Counted from the stretch's first letter, positions 35,098 to 46,354 are shown. The stretch: DNA of 57,716 bases from Flavobacterium psychrophilum (GCA_022730285.1 DZCQ01000004.1:1-57716), one strand, 5' to 3'. Made by a program: numbers and translations. Notes: generated by a model from the sequence alone, not told the origin.

Positions 35098-36435
35098 TTA
35101 TTTGGTAATAATTTGATTATAGAGCAAAGCATTTCCGTCTGTCAGCATGGAAATGAAGTGACAAATGTGCAATAATCTGTCGTAAGTAGTTTCTTTTTGA
35201 ATTTGATATTTTTCAGGAATTATTTTTAATAATAGTTCGTCTATATTAGTCGATTTAGCTTCGCAATTATTAATATATGCAGTTATGAATTTATCTAGCA
35301 AATTATTAATCATTTGATATCCAGATATTTCTTTTTCTATAACTTCTCTGCATTGGTAAATATTTTTAACACTTATGGCAATAATATCATCCATTTGCGC
35401 TTTGTATTTACTTTTATCCATTAAAGAAAAATGGAAATTTCCTTCTAATATTTTAGGCTCGTTTTCGATAAATATAGCTACTGCATCGCTAATTAAATTT
35501 CCAATTGCTAAGGCACGTAAATAACTGATTCTATCTTCTTTTGTAGTTAAGGCTTGGTATTTTTGGGTATCTATTGTGTCTTGCACAAGCTTAATTAGAT
35601 ACTCTAGAGCATAATCTTCTGATACTAAGCCTAGATTAATTCCATCTTCAAAATCAATAATAGTGTAGCAAATATCATCTGCTGCTTCCACTAGATATGC
35701 TAATGGATGTCTTTCAAACCCGATATCTTTTCCTGTTTTATTAGAAATTAAACCTAATTCGGCAGCAACTTCCTGAAAAAAGAGCTTGTCTGCTTGTAGA
35801 AAGCCATATTTTTTATCTGCAATGTTTTTAGTTGGCTTTTTCGGAAGACTTTCTTTTGGATATTTCATAAATGCACCTAACATTGCATAAGTTAATCGAA
35901 TACCACCTTCTATTCCAGGTCTGGAGCTGGTTAAAACTGAAAATCCATTGGCATTTCCTTCAAAATCTATTAGATCTTGCCATTCTTTTTCAGAAACTTG
36001 GTTTTTGTATTTTTGCCCTTTTCCGATAGAAAAATATTCGCCAATTGCTTTTTCTCCTGAGTGTCCAAATGGTGGATTTCCAATATCGTGAGCTAGTGAT
36101 GCGGCAGCTACAATTGCTCCAAAATCGTTTGCTTGAAATCCGTGAGCTTCCTGTAATTCTGGATATTTTTGAATAATTTTTTTACCAACTAACCGTCCTA
36201 GAGAACGCCCAACAACGGATACTTCAAGGCTATGCGTTAATCGTGTATGTACAAAATCTGTTTTAGAAAGAGGAATTACTTGTGTTTTGTCTTGTAAACT
36301 TCTAAAAGCTGCAGAAAATATAATTCTATCATAATCCACCTCAAATCCTAAACGAGTATCGTCTTGTTCTTTACGAAATCGTTTATTGCTATCACCCTGT
36401 CTTTTAAGAGATAATAATTGTTCCCAGTTCATCAT
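35098..36435 (-). CDS. dgt: Deoxyguanosinetriphosphate triphosphohydrolase (dGTPase)
   Basis: This 445-aa HD-domain enzyme hydrolyses dGTP to deoxyguanosine and triphosphate. The metal-binding HD residues are in HTRLTHSLEVSVVGRSLG, LAHDIGNPPFGHSGEKAI and EAADDICYTIIDFEDGINLG. RLGFEVDYDRIIFSAAFRSL with DKTQVIPL is the usual N-terminal block. Two adjacent ATGs exist (36435 and 36432); either leaves the gene overlapping the end of the upstream GNAT gene by about 30 nt, suggesting translational coupling. It is the last gene of a minus-strand run nrdB, nrdA, GNAT, dgt. This puts a dNTP-destroying enzyme in the same unit as the dNTP-making reductase. Confidence 0.93.
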   Translation of the reverse strand: MMNWEQLLSLKRQGDSNKRFRKEQDDTRLGFEVDYDRIIFSAAFRSLQDKTQVIPLSKTDFVHTRLTHSLEVSVVGRSLGRLVGKKIIQKYPELQEAHGFQANDFGAIVAAASLAHDIGNPPFGHSGEKAIGEYFSIGKGQKYKNQVSEKEWQDLIDFEGNANGFSVLTSSRPGIEGGIRLTYAMLGAFMKYPKESLPKKPTKNIADKKYGFLQADKLFFQEVAAELGLISNKTGKDIGFERHPLAYLVEAADDICYTIIDFEDGINLGLVSEDYALEYLIKLVQDTIDTQKYQALTTKEDRISYLRALAIGNLISDAVAIFIENEPKILEGNFHFSLMDKSKYKAQMDDIIAISVKNIYQCREVIEKEISGYQMINNLLDKFITAYINNCEAKSTNIDELLLKIIPEKYQIQKETTYDRLLHICHFISMLTDGNALLYNQIITK

Positions 36436-36901
36436 GGAATACTTTTTTTAATATTTTTTGCATACAAATACTACTTTCAATATTTATATACTGTCCGTAA
36501 TTTGGTATAATTTTAAAACCATTTTTTTTATACATTGCAATAGCACCTTCTAACCTTGGAGATGTTTCTAGCAAACAAGTTGTGTGGTTTTGTTGCAAAA
36601 TCCATCTTTCTAATTCTAACAAAATTTGATTAGCAATTCCTTTTCCACGAAATTCTGGCAGAACGTACATTCGTTTTAACTCAGCACTATTATCTTCTAA
36701 TTTTTTAAAAGCTCCACAACCCACTGGCATTTCATTTTGGTAAAAAACTATTGCATTTTCATAATAAATTTGATTAAAATTAGCAAAAAAATCTTTTTCG
36801 TCTCCATCTATATCTACTAAATATTCATCTAGCAAACTTGTAAGATATTTAAAATCGGAATTTTCAGAATTTGTTCTAACCAAATGCTCTTTCTTTAACA
36901 T
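36404..36901 (-). CDS. GNAT family N-acetyltransferase
   Basis: A 165-aa single-domain acetyltransferase. The acetyl-CoA binding motif A is LKRMYVLPEFRGKGIANQIL (about 94-113) with the RGKGIA loop. Motif B is LLETSPRLEGAIAMYKKNGF with the Tyr that usually acts as general acid. The N-terminus (FKYLTSLLDEYLVDIDGDE) is like small YhfO/amino-acid N-acetyltransferases. Substrate unknown. It is 39 nt after nrdA, and its last 32 nt overlap the start of dgt. It is probably a passenger in the nucleotide operon rather than part of that pathway. Confidence 0.88.
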   Translation of the reverse strand: MLKKEHLVRTNSENSDFKYLTSLLDEYLVDIDGDEKDFFANFNQIYYENAIVFYQNEMPVGCGAFKKLEDNSAELKRMYVLPEFRGKGIANQILLELERWILQQNHTTCLLETSPRLEGAIAMYKKNGFKIIPNYGQYINIESSICMQKILKKVFHDELGTIIIS

Positions 36902-36940
36902 ATTAATGAATTATTAGCTAATTTAGAAATGCTAAATTGC

Positions 36941-39361
36941 TTAAGAACCACACATTTCGCATTCATCGCCATTAGTATCTCTTGCTTTTAACAGCATTTC
37001 TTTGTAATCTTCTACAGAAATTTCTTCGGTTGCAATAGGTTGCACAAGAATAGGCTGTTTTACTTCTTGCACTTCGGCAGGAACTTCTTTTTTGTCATTA
37101 TTCAAAGTGAATTTAATAGCATCTACTGCGGATTTAGTTCTTAAATAATACATTCCTGTTTTAAGTCCAGATTGCCATGCATAAAAATGCATCGAAGTTA
37201 ATTTTGCATAGGTTGCATCTTGCATGAATAAGTTTAACGATTGCGATTGATCTACAAAATAGCCTCTTTGACGAGACATATCTATAATATCTTTCATAGA
37301 CATTTCCCAAACGGTTTTGTATAATTCTTTGATATTTTGCGGAATTACATCTATATTCTGTACCGAGCCGTTATGACGCATTATTTCCTGCTTTAAACTA
37401 TCGTTCCACAATCCCATGGAAACTAAGTCGTGTAATAAATGCTTGTTTACCACTATAAATTCTCCAGAAAGCACACGTCTTGTATAAATATTAGAAGTAT
37501 ATGGCTCAAATGCCTCGTTATTTCCTAAAATTTGAGAGGTAGAAGCGGTAGGCATTGGTGCTACTAATAAAGAATTTCTAACTCCGTGTTTCATTACTTC
37601 TTTACGAAGATTTTCCCAGTCCCATCTTCCAGATAGTTGTTCGTCTTTAATATTCCAAAGATTGTGTTGAAATAAACCTTCGGATAATGGAGAACCTTTA
37701 AATGTAGAATACGCTCCTTCTTCTTTTGCCATTTCCATAGATGCGGTTGCAGCAGCAAAATAGAGTGTTTCAAATATTTCTTGATTTAATTTTTTAGCTT
37801 CATCGCTTGTAAAAGGGAGCCTTAACATTATAAAAGCGTCCGCTAGTCCTTGTACTCCAAGACCTATTGGTCGATGACGTTCGTTAGAGTTTTGAGCCTC
37901 TTTAACAGGATAATAGTTTCTATCGATTACTTTGTTTAGATTTCGTGTTACCCTTTTGGTCACAGTATATAATAAATCATGGTTAAAATTGCCGTTTTCT
38001 ACAAACATTGGCAATGAGATAGATGCCAAATTACAGACTGCTATTTCATCTTTGGAGGAATACTCCATAATTTCGGTGCATAGGTTAGAAGATCGAATGG
38101 TTCCTAAATTTTTTTGGTTCGATTTTCTATTTGCTGCATCTTTGTACAACATATATGGTGTTCCAGTTTCTATTTGAGATTCTAGTATTTTTTCCCATAA
38201 TTCTCTAGCTTTTATGGTTTTTCTTCCTTTTTTTCTGGTTTCATAATCGGTATAAAGAGTTTCAAATTCTTCTCCATACACATCATATAAGCCGGGACAT
38301 TCGTTAGGACACATCAATGTCCAGTAGCTATCGTCTTGAACTCGTTTCATAAACAAATCTGAAGTCCACATTGCAAAAAATAAGTCTCTAGCACGCATTT
38401 CTTCTTTTCCTGTATTTTTTTTCAAATCTAGAAAGTCAAAAATATCGGCATGCCAGGTTTCTAAATATATTGCAAAACTTCCTTTTCGTTTTCCACCACC
38501 TTGATCTACATAACGAGCAGTATCGTTAAAAACACGAAGCATTGGCACAATTCCGTTAGAGGTTCCATTGGTACCACGAATATAGGACCCTGTGGCACGA
38601 ACATTATGAATAGAAAGACCAATTCCTCCAGCGGATTGCGATATTTTTGCAGTTTGCTTTAAGGTGTCGTAAATACCATCAATACTATCGTCTTGCATTG
38701 CTAACAGAAAACAACTTGACATTTGAGGTTTTGGTGTTCCAGCGTTAAATAAGGTTGGCGTTGCGTGTGTAAAGAATTTTTTAGACATCAAGTCGTAGGT
38801 TTCTACTACTGAATCTAAGTCGTTTAGATGAATACCGACAGAGACACGCATTAGCATGTGTTGTGGACGCTCAACGATTTTGCCATTTATTTTTAACAAA
38901 TAAGAACGCTCTAATGTTTTAAATCCGAAATAATCGTAGTTAAAATCTCTATTATAAATAATGTGTGAATTTAAAAAATCGGCATTTTCTTGAATTACTT
39001 GATGCACTTCGTCAGATAACAAGGGGGCTTTTTTGTTGGTTCTTGGGTTTACATAATAATACATCTCGTTCATAGTTTCCGAGAATGATTTGTTTGTATT
39101 TTTATGTAAATTAGAAATTGCAATTCTCGCTGCTAATTGTGCGTAATCAGGATGAGAAATAGTCATAGACGCAGCAGTTTCGGCAGCAAGATTATCCAGC
39201 TCCGATGTAGTTACTCCATCATACAAACCTTCAATAACTCGCATTGCTACTTTAACAGCATCTACTAAATCGTTTAGACCGTAGCATAGCTTTTTAATTC
39301 TATCTGTAATCTTGTCAAAACTTACTGGCTCTTTACGTCCATCTCTTTTTACTACGTACAT
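36941..39361 (-). CDS. nrdA: Class Ia ribonucleoside-diphosphate reductase, alpha subunit
   Basis: This 806-aa catalytic subunit reduces NDPs to dNDPs. One ATP-cone regulatory domain is at the N-terminus ([20 protein letters not shown]). Active-site Cys pairs are in MSSCFLLAM and [13 protein letters not shown] (N-x-Cys-x-Glu radical site). The substrate loop [20 protein letters not shown] and the [11 protein letters not shown] region follow. The C-terminal shuttle Cys pair is CEMCGS at the very end. It lies 97 nt downstream of nrdB on the same strand, an inverted gene order relative to E. coli but usual in Bacteroidota. A single ATP cone predicts dATP feedback control of overall activity. Confidence 0.97.
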   Translation of the reverse strand: MYVVKRDGRKEPVSFDKITDRIKKLCYGLNDLVDAVKVAMRVIEGLYDGVTTSELDNLAAETAASMTISHPDYAQLAARIAISNLHKNTNKSFSETMNEMYYYVNPRTNKKAPLLSDEVHQVIQENADFLNSHIIYNRDFNYDYFGFKTLERSYLLKINGKIVERPQHMLMRVSVGIHLNDLDSVVETYDLMSKKFFTHATPTLFNAGTPKPQMSSCFLLAMQDDSIDGIYDTLKQTAKISQSAGGIGLSIHNVRATGSYIRGTNGTSNGIVPMLRVFNDTARYVDQGGGKRKGSFAIYLETWHADIFDFLDLKKNTGKEEMRARDLFFAMWTSDLFMKRVQDDSYWTLMCPNECPGLYDVYGEEFETLYTDYETRKKGRKTIKARELWEKILESQIETGTPYMLYKDAANRKSNQKNLGTIRSSNLCTEIMEYSSKDEIAVCNLASISLPMFVENGNFNHDLLYTVTKRVTRNLNKVIDRNYYPVKEAQNSNERHRPIGLGVQGLADAFIMLRLPFTSDEAKKLNQEIFETLYFAAATASMEMAKEEGAYSTFKGSPLSEGLFQHNLWNIKDEQLSGRWDWENLRKEVMKHGVRNSLLVAPMPTASTSQILGNNEAFEPYTSNIYTRRVLSGEFIVVNKHLLHDLVSMGLWNDSLKQEIMRHNGSVQNIDVIPQNIKELYKTVWEMSMKDIIDMSRQRGYFVDQSQSLNLFMQDATYAKLTSMHFYAWQSGLKTGMYYLRTKSAVDAIKFTLNNDKKEVPAEVQEVKQPILVQPIATEEISVEDYKEMLLKARDTNGDECEMCGS

Positions 39362-39458
39362 AATTTTAGTTTTTAAAGAAAAAGCAAATCCCTTTACCTC
39401 TTCTGGATTAATTGTAATTTATTGTTTTTACCAACCTTTTCAGGGTTAAATTGAAATC

Positions 39459-40436
39459 TTAAAAATCAGCGTCAAAACTAATTTTGCTTGCTTCAGAATC
39501 AGTGTTCATTACACCTGCTTTTTGGTATTCTGCAACTCGTTTTTCAAAGAAGTTAGTTTTTCCTTGTAGTGAAATCATATCCATAAAATCGAAAGGGTTT
39601 GCCGAATTATAAACTCTGTCGCAACCCAATTCTACCAACAGTCTATCGGTAACAAATTCTAAATATTGCGTCATTAAATTAGCATTCATTCCTATCAAGC
39701 TAACAGGAAGTGATTCGGTGATAAATTTCCGTTCGATATCCAAAGCATTGGTCAAAATTTCTTTGATACGTTCTTTGGGTACTTTATTAACTAAATGATG
39801 ATTATGAAGATGCACAGCAAAATCGCAATGCAACCCTTCGTCTCTAGAAATAAGCTCGTTAGAGAAAGTCAAGCCCGGCATCAATCCACGTTTTTTCAAC
39901 CAATAAATAGCACAAAACGAGCCAGAAAAGAAAATCCCTTCTACAGCAGCAAATGCAATCAATCTTTCAGCAAACGAATCTGATTCTATCCATTTTAAAG
40001 CCCAATCTGCTTTTTGTCGAATAGCAGGAAAAGACTCTAAGGCATGAAATAGAATGTGCTTTTCTTCTTCGTCTTTTACATAAGTATCTATTAATAAAGA
40101 GTAAGTTTCGCTATGAATATTTTCCATCATTAATTGAAATCCATAAAAAAACTTTGCTTCTGGGTATTGTACTTCGCTTACAAAGTTTTCGGCTAAATTC
40201 TCGTTTACAATCCCATCGGAAGCTGCAAAAAATGCTAAAATGTGTTTGATAAAGTATTTTTCGTCCTCATTCAACTTGTTGTTCCAATCTTCTAAGTCTG
40301 TATGCAAGTCAATTTCTTCGGCCGTCCAAATACTTGCTTCTTGCTTTTTGTACCACTCCCAAATATCATGATGTTTGATTGGAAAAATAACAAATCTATC
40401 TTTGTTCTCTTGCAAAATCGGTTCTATAAAAGACAT
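39459..40436 (-). CDS. nrdB: Class Ia ribonucleoside-diphosphate reductase, beta subunit
   Basis: A 325-aa radical-generating subunit. Dimetal ligands are visible in [22 protein letters not shown] (Glu and His), [11 protein letters not shown] (Glu) and [13 protein letters not shown] (Glu and His). The Tyr that carries the radical is present four residues after the ligand His in IHSETY, so this is a tyrosyl-radical enzyme and not the Tyr-less class Ic. The start [15 protein letters not shown] at 40434-40436 is standard. A 248-nt gap lies upstream. It contains a match to the DnaA-box consensus (TTATTCACA, 40531-40539) and no clear TAnnTTTG on this strand. Confidence 0.96.
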   Translation of the reverse strand: MSFIEPILQENKDRFVIFPIKHHDIWEWYKKQEASIWTAEEIDLHTDLEDWNNKLNEDEKYFIKHILAFFAASDGIVNENLAENFVSEVQYPEAKFFYGFQLMMENIHSETYSLLIDTYVKDEEEKHILFHALESFPAIRQKADWALKWIESDSFAERLIAFAAVEGIFFSGSFCAIYWLKKRGLMPGLTFSNELISRDEGLHCDFAVHLHNHHLVNKVPKERIKEILTNALDIERKFITESLPVSLIGMNANLMTQYLEFVTDRLLVELGCDRVYNSANPFDFMDMISLQGKTNFFEKRVAEYQKAGVMNTDSEASKISFDADF

Positions 40437-40684
40437 AATTTTTATTTTTATTATTGTTTTAGAAATATACTTTTTGTCACATTTGGGGTTTACAAAGATT
40501 GTGATTTAAAACGATAATTAAAAGATATAGTTATTCACAATTCGCCTTAGTTTTTAACAAAATTTAATTTTTTGTTTTTTATTTTAAAAAATATAAATAT
40601 CTAACAAACAATGTTTTAAAAAACAAAAAACGTGTGAGTAAGTGCAAAATAAGGAATTGTTAATTTACCTTTATATGAAGCAAA

Positions 40685-41254
40685 TTATTCTTCTTTTAGC
40701 TCGGCAGCAACCTTTTCTAATTCGGCATACCAATTTTCGCCAAAGCGACGAATTAAGGCTTCTTTTACAAATTTGAAAACTGGAACTTCTAATTCTTTGC
40801 CAAGAGAACAGGCTGGGGAGCAAATGTCCCATCGATCATAATTTACAGCGGCAAATTCGGTAAAATCTTTTACACGAATAGGATATAAATGGCAGGAAAC
40901 AGGTTTTTTCCAATTAATTATTCCTTGATTATAGGCTTGCTCTATTCCACAAATAGCCGTTTTTCCATCAAAGATTACATAAGCACAATCTTTTTCATCT
41001 ATCAAAGGGGTTTCAATGTCTCCTTCTACTCCAATTCTCCAAGTTCCTTGTTCTTCAATGGCAGCAATTCCTTCTTTTCTAAGAAATGGCTTTATTTTAG
41101 GATAAATTTCTTCTAATATTTTTTTTTCATCCTGCAAAAGTGGTGCTCCTGCATCACCATCTACACAACATGCACCTCTGCACGCACTAAGATTGCATAC
41201 AAATTCTTTTTGAAGGATATCTTCGGAAACAATAGTTTTGCCAAGTTGAAACAT
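40685..41254 (-). CDS. DUF3109 family cysteine-rich protein
   Basis: A 189-aa cytoplasmic protein of the DUF3109 family (PF11307), confined mainly to Bacteroidota and relatives. The N-terminal Cys cluster FVCNLSACRGACCVDGDAGA has Cys20, 25, 29 and 30. Further conserved cysteines lie in KDCAYVIF, AICGIEQAY, VSCHLYPIRV and DICSPACSLG. The arrangement suggests a metal or Fe-S site like that of YkgJ-type Zn/Fe-chelating proteins. Function unknown. It starts 25 nt after tyrS and is probably co-transcribed with it. Confidence 0.88.
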   Translation of the reverse strand: MFQLGKTIVSEDILQKEFVCNLSACRGACCVDGDAGAPLLQDEKKILEEIYPKIKPFLRKEGIAAIEEQGTWRIGVEGDIETPLIDEKDCAYVIFDGKTAICGIEQAYNQGIINWKKPVSCHLYPIRVKDFTEFAAVNYDRWDICSPACSLGKELEVPVFKFVKEALIRRFGENWYAELEKVAAELKEE

Positions 41255-41279
41255 ATCTAAAAACCTTATTTTTTAAATT

Positions 41280-42578
41280 TTAGTAAAGTATTTTTATTAC
41301 AAAATAATTTTTCTTGCCACTTTGTAGCAATACGAATTGATTGTTTAGAGAATTTTGAGTAGAAAGCACAAAATTTTCATTTACTTTTTCTTTATTCACG
41401 GAAATTGAATTGGCCGTTAAAGCACGTCTAGCTTCACCATTAGATTTAAAAAAACTTGTTTTCTCATTCAAAACGTCAATGATAGAAATTCCATTTTCTA
41501 AATCAGGTTGCGAAATAGTAGCTTGTGGAACTCCGTCAAAAATTTCTAAAAATGTTTCTTTGTCTAGTGTTTTTAAATCCTCTGAGGTGGAGTTCCCGAA
41601 CAATATTGCAGATGCCTTTATCGCTTTGTCTAGCTCGGACTGACCATGAACAAACAAGGTAATTTCTTCGGAAAGTTTTTTTTGTAAAATACGCAAATGT
41701 GGCGCTTCTGTATGCTGATTTATCAAAGTATTAATGTTATCTTGGTCTAAAAAAGTAAATATTTTAATATATTTCTGTGCATCTTCATCGGAAGTATTTA
41801 ACCAAAATTGATAAAATTTATAAACTGATGTTTTATTGGCTGTTAGCCAAACATTTCCTCCTTCGGATTTACCAAATTTAGAGCCATCTGCTTTGGTAAT
41901 TAAGGGTGTGGTGAGTGCAAATGCTTTTGCTCCTTCTGGGCTTAGCCTCCGAACTAATTCTGTTCCAGTGGTTATATTTCCCCATTGGTCAGAACCACCC
42001 ATTTGTAATAAACAGTGGTAATTTTTGTATAAATGATAAAAATCGTATCCTTGTATTAATTGATAGGTAAATTCGGTAAAGCTCATTCCTTCGCCTTCGG
42101 CACCTAGTCGTTTTTTTACAGAATCCTTCGCCATCATATAGTTTACAGTGATTCTTTTTCCTATATCTCTTGCAAAGTTGATAAAGGAAAAATCTTTCAT
42201 CCAGTCGTAATTATTAACCAGAATTGGGGCATTTGCATGTGTCTGATCAAAATTTAAGAATTTAGACAATACAGCTTTTATTCCATTAACATTATGCTGC
42301 AAGGTAGCTTCGTCTAGCAGATTTCTCTCGTCAGATTTTCCCGACGGATCTCCAATCATTCCTGTGGCGCCTCCAATAAGTGCAACAGGTTGATGTCCAA
42401 AATTTTGAAGATGTACCAGCAATATAATTTGTACCATACTTCCTATGTGCAAAGAATCGGCAGTGGGATCAAAACCAATATAGGCAGTTGTTGCCTCTTT
42501 CAATAATTGCTCTTCGGTTCCAGGCATCATATCATGAAACAGACCTCTCCACTTTAACTCCTCAACTAAATTTTTCAT
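41280..42578 (-). CDS. tyrS: Tyrosyl-tRNA synthetase
   Basis: This 432-aa class I synthetase charges tRNA-Tyr. The HIGH-type signature is DPTADSLHIGSMVQ. The Tyr/ATP region is GGATGMIGDPSGKSDERNLL, the tyrosine-binding block QLIQGYDFYHLY with MGGSDQWGNITTG, and the KMSKS-type loop is DGSKFGKSEGGNVWL. An S4 RNA-binding domain ends the protein (SNGEARRALTANSISVNKEK). Length fits the bacterial TyrRS group with a C-terminal S4 domain. A -7 box lies at 42604-42611. Confidence 0.97.
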   Translation of the reverse strand: MKNLVEELKWRGLFHDMMPGTEEQLLKEATTAYIGFDPTADSLHIGSMVQIILLVHLQNFGHQPVALIGGATGMIGDPSGKSDERNLLDEATLQHNVNGIKAVLSKFLNFDQTHANAPILVNNYDWMKDFSFINFARDIGKRITVNYMMAKDSVKKRLGAEGEGMSFTEFTYQLIQGYDFYHLYKNYHCLLQMGGSDQWGNITTGTELVRRLSPEGAKAFALTTPLITKADGSKFGKSEGGNVWLTANKTSVYKFYQFWLNTSDEDAQKYIKIFTFLDQDNINTLINQHTEAPHLRILQKKLSEEITLFVHGQSELDKAIKASAILFGNSTSEDLKTLDKETFLEIFDGVPQATISQPDLENGISIIDVLNEKTSFFKSNGEARRALTANSISVNKEKVNENFVLSTQNSLNNQFVLLQSGKKNYFVIKILY

Positions 42579-42603
42579 ACATTAAATTATATCCAACTTT
42601 TTG

Positions 42604-42611
42604 CAAAGGTA
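42604..42611 (-). promoter_or_regulatory. Candidate -7 box of tyrS
   Basis: The minus strand reads TACCTTTG (TAnnTTTG), 25 nt upstream of the tyrS ATG, in the divergent gap with the epimerase gene. Confidence 0.55.
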
Positions 42612-42676
42612 AAATTTTAAGATGATTTTAATGGAATTTTATCTTTTAAATTAGTAATTTATTTGTTTCTAATTTG

Positions 42677-42684
42677 TAAATTTG
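42677..42684 (+). promoter_or_regulatory. Candidate -7 box of the epimerase gene, almost abutting its ATG
   Basis: TAAATTTG ends only four bases before the ATG at 42689. If this is the promoter, the mRNA would be leaderless or nearly so. Confidence 0.45.
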
Positions 42685-42688
42685 CTGT

Positions 42689-43675
42689 ATGATATTAGTT
42701 ACAGGAGCAACTGGATTAGTAGGTTCGCATTTGGTTTTGCATTTAATAAAGCAAGATCAAACCGTTAAAGCATTGTACAGGACAGAAAATAGCAAAAAAA
42801 AAGTTCTGCAAGTATTCCAAGAAAACAATAGTATCTATTTATATGATAAAATTGAATGGTGCAATGCCAATATTCTAGATGTTTTTGCTTTAAAAAATGC
42901 CTTTGAAGGTGTAACCAAAGTATTTCACTGTGCCGCTATTGTTTCGTTCGACCCAAATGATGAAAATGAAATCAGGAAAACAAATATTGAAGGCACTGCA
43001 AATGTGGTTAATTTTTGCATATCTACAGCTGTAAAAAAACTGGTTTTTGTAAGTTCTATTGCTGCTCTGGGAGATCCACCCTCCAAGAAAGATATAGTTA
43101 CCGAAAATACCGAATGGGATTCTGAAAAATACCACAGCGATTATGCGATTTCTAAATATGGTGCCGAAATGGAAGTTTGGAGAGCACAACAAGAGGATAT
43201 TTCTGTATTAATAGTGAATCCCGGAGTAATTCTACCTCCTTTATTTTGGAAAGAAGGTAGTGGTCATATTTATAAAAAGGTCAAAAACGGAAACCCTTTT
43301 TACACAAACGGAAACACTGCTTTTATAACTGTAAACGACACTGTAAAAATACTTTATATACTCATGGAAAGTAATATTGTAAACGAAAAATATATATTAA
43401 TTACAGAAAATCTGTCTTATAAAAAATTTTTAGAAATAGTAGCAACTGCCTTTCAAACCAAGAAACCTTCTGTTTATTTGAAACCTACCTACACGACAAT
43501 TGGCTATAAGATAGATTGGATTTTAAATGCTTTTTTTGGTAAAAAAAGAATGTTATCAAAAAGTATTGCCATCGCCTTACATTCTAAAAACATATTTAGC
43601 AATCATAAAATCAAAGAAGCAATACCATTTGAATTCGAAAAAATAGAAACTTATATTCAAAGAATAAGCACTTAA
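42689..43675 (+). CDS. NAD-dependent epimerase/dehydratase (extended SDR)
   Basis: A 328-aa Rossmann-fold protein of the extended short-chain dehydrogenase type. The nucleotide-binding motif is VTGATGLVGSHL at the extreme N-terminus. The acidic residue after beta-2 is replaced by an Arg-containing ALYRTENSKKK, which hints at NADP. The catalytic residues are Ser in VFVSSIAALGD and Tyr-x-x-x-Lys in YAISKYGAEMEVWRA. VLIVNPGVILPP is also conserved. Similar proteins include dihydroflavonol-4-reductase-like enzymes; the substrate is not known. The ATG lies directly after a -7 box. It is followed at 46 nt by carA, which has its own -7 box. Confidence 0.88.
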   Translation: MILVTGATGLVGSHLVLHLIKQDQTVKALYRTENSKKKVLQVFQENNSIYLYDKIEWCNANILDVFALKNAFEGVTKVFHCAAIVSFDPNDENEIRKTNIEGTANVVNFCISTAVKKLVFVSSIAALGDPPSKKDIVTENTEWDSEKYHSDYAISKYGAEMEVWRAQQEDISVLIVNPGVILPPLFWKEGSGHIYKKVKNGNPFYTNGNTAFITVNDTVKILYILMESNIVNEKYILITENLSYKKFLEIVATAFQTKKPSVYLKPTYTTIGYKIDWILNAFFGKKRMLSKSIAIALHSKNIFSNHKIKEAIPFEFEKIETYIQRIST

Positions 43676-43690
43676 ATAAGATATTTTGAT

Positions 43691-43698
43691 TATTTTTG
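43691..43698 (+). promoter_or_regulatory. Candidate -7 box of carA
   Basis: TATTTTTG fits TAnnTTTG and lies 22 nt before the carA ATG. Confidence 0.5.
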
Positions 43699-43720
43699 CC
43701 CACACAACAACTAGTACACA

Positions 43721-44830
43721 ATGAACTACAAAAGTAAGGAGCCAGCAATATTATTATTAAGCGACGGAACCATTTTTCATGGAAAATCTATCGGGATTAA
43801 AGGAGTAGCTTTTGGAGAAGTTTGCTTCAATACTGGAACCACCGGATACCAAGAAATATTTACTGACCCGTCGTATTTTGGTCAAATAATGGTTACTACC
43901 AATGCCCATATTGGTAATTATGGAGTTACTGCTGATGAAACAGAATCAGACGGAATAAAGATTTCTGGATTAGTTTGCAAAAATTTTTCAGATTTTCATT
44001 CCAGACCAAATTCCGAAAGTAGCCTACTAGAATATTTATCCAAGCAAAATTTAATTTGCATTTCTGACGTAGATACTCGAGCACTTGTGAGTTATATAAG
44101 AGATAACGGTGCCATGAATGCCGTAATTTGTTCAGATAATACGCCAATAGAAGAACTAAAAGCACAATTGTCCAACACGCCAAACATGAATGGACTAGAA
44201 CTTGCCTCAAAAGTATCTACCAAAGAGCCTTATTTTTACGGAAATAAAGACGCAACATATAAAATTGCAGCACTCGATTTAGGGATTAAAAGAAATATCT
44301 TAAAAAATTTAGCCAAAAGAGATTGTTACATTAAAATATTTCCATACAATGCAAGCTATCAAGATTTAGAAGCTTTTAATCCAGATGGGTATTTTTTATC
44401 CAATGGACCAGGCGACCCAGAACCCTTGCATAGTGCCATACAAGTAGCAAAAGATATTATAGAACAAAATAACCCACTATTTGGTATTTGCCTTGGACAC
44501 CAAATAATTGCTTTAGCAAATGACATTCCAACTTACAAAATGTTTAACGGACACAGAGGGATAAATCACCCTGTTAAAAATTTAATTACTGGTAAAGGAG
44601 AAATTACTTCACAAAATCATGGTTTTGCAGTTAATAAAGAAGCTTTGTTAAGCAACACTGAACTAATTATCACACATGAGCATTTAAACGACGCAACGGT
44701 TGCTGGAATGCAAATGAAAAATAAAAATTGCTTTTCCGTACAATACCACCCAGAAGCAAGCCCTGGGCCACATGACTCTAGCTATCTTTTTGACCATTTT
44801 ATAGAAAACATTAAACTTGCTAAAAACTAA
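43721..44830 (+). CDS. carA: Carbamoyl-phosphate synthase small (glutaminase) subunit
   Basis: A 369-aa glutamine amidotransferase subunit that feeds ammonia to CarB for arginine and pyrimidine synthesis. The N-terminal CPSase_sm_chain domain shows LLLSDGTIFHGKSIG and FNTGTTGYQEIFTDPSYFGQ. The class I amidotransferase domain has YFLSNGPGDPEP, the nucleophile Cys in FGICLGHQIIALA, SQNHGFAV, and the His-Glu pair in VQYHPEASPGPHDS. carB is not in the window, so the subunits are encoded apart here. carA beside eno is a common arrangement in flavobacteria. Confidence 0.97.
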   Translation: MNYKSKEPAILLLSDGTIFHGKSIGIKGVAFGEVCFNTGTTGYQEIFTDPSYFGQIMVTTNAHIGNYGVTADETESDGIKISGLVCKNFSDFHSRPNSESSLLEYLSKQNLICISDVDTRALVSYIRDNGAMNAVICSDNTPIEELKAQLSNTPNMNGLELASKVSTKEPYFYGNKDATYKIAALDLGIKRNILKNLAKRDCYIKIFPYNASYQDLEAFNPDGYFLSNGPGDPEPLHSAIQVAKDIIEQNNPLFGICLGHQIIALANDIPTYKMFNGHRGINHPVKNLITGKGEITSQNHGFAVNKEALLSNTELIITHEHLNDATVAGMQMKNKNCFSVQYHPEASPGPHDSSYLFDHFIENIKLAKN

Positions 44831-44885
44831 ATCGTTATCGTTAATAAAATTCTTTTTCTTACAAAATTTGAAATAAAAGTTGCAA

Positions 44886-44893
44886 TATATTTG
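44886..44893 (+). promoter_or_regulatory. Candidate -7 box of eno
   Basis: TATATTTG fits TAnnTTTG, 34 nt before the ATG. An upstream TTTG at 44867-44870 is 15 nt away, slightly short. Confidence 0.55.
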
Positions 44894-44915
44894 TAATTCA
44901 AAAAATATAATTTAA

Positions 44916-46217
<1,302 letters not shown>

Positions 46218-46290
46218 ATTCAATAAAAAAATAAACTTTTTTAAGTTCTATATGGCTATTTATTATTGTTTCAAAAAAATAATTAATATT

Positions 46291-46334
46291 TTTTGTAACA
46301 TTTTGTAACATCTTTACGTATAATAGTTACAAAA
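46291..46334. promoter_or_regulatory. Triple TTTTGTAAC repeat upstream of rpoD
   Basis: Two perfect 10-bp tandem copies of TTTTGTAACA (46291-46300 and 46301-46310) are followed by an inverted copy GTTACAAAA (46326-46334). They cover the region from about 64 to 21 nt before the rpoD ATG, where the promoter should be. This looks like an operator or an unusual promoter. Confidence 0.5.
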
Positions 46335-46354
46335 TAAATTATTAAGAAAGCATA

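Noticed and set aside
40531..40539. DnaA-box match TTATTCACA upstream of nrdB
   Set aside because: It matches the loose consensus, but one 9-mer in AT-rich DNA is expected by chance and there is no cluster of boxes.
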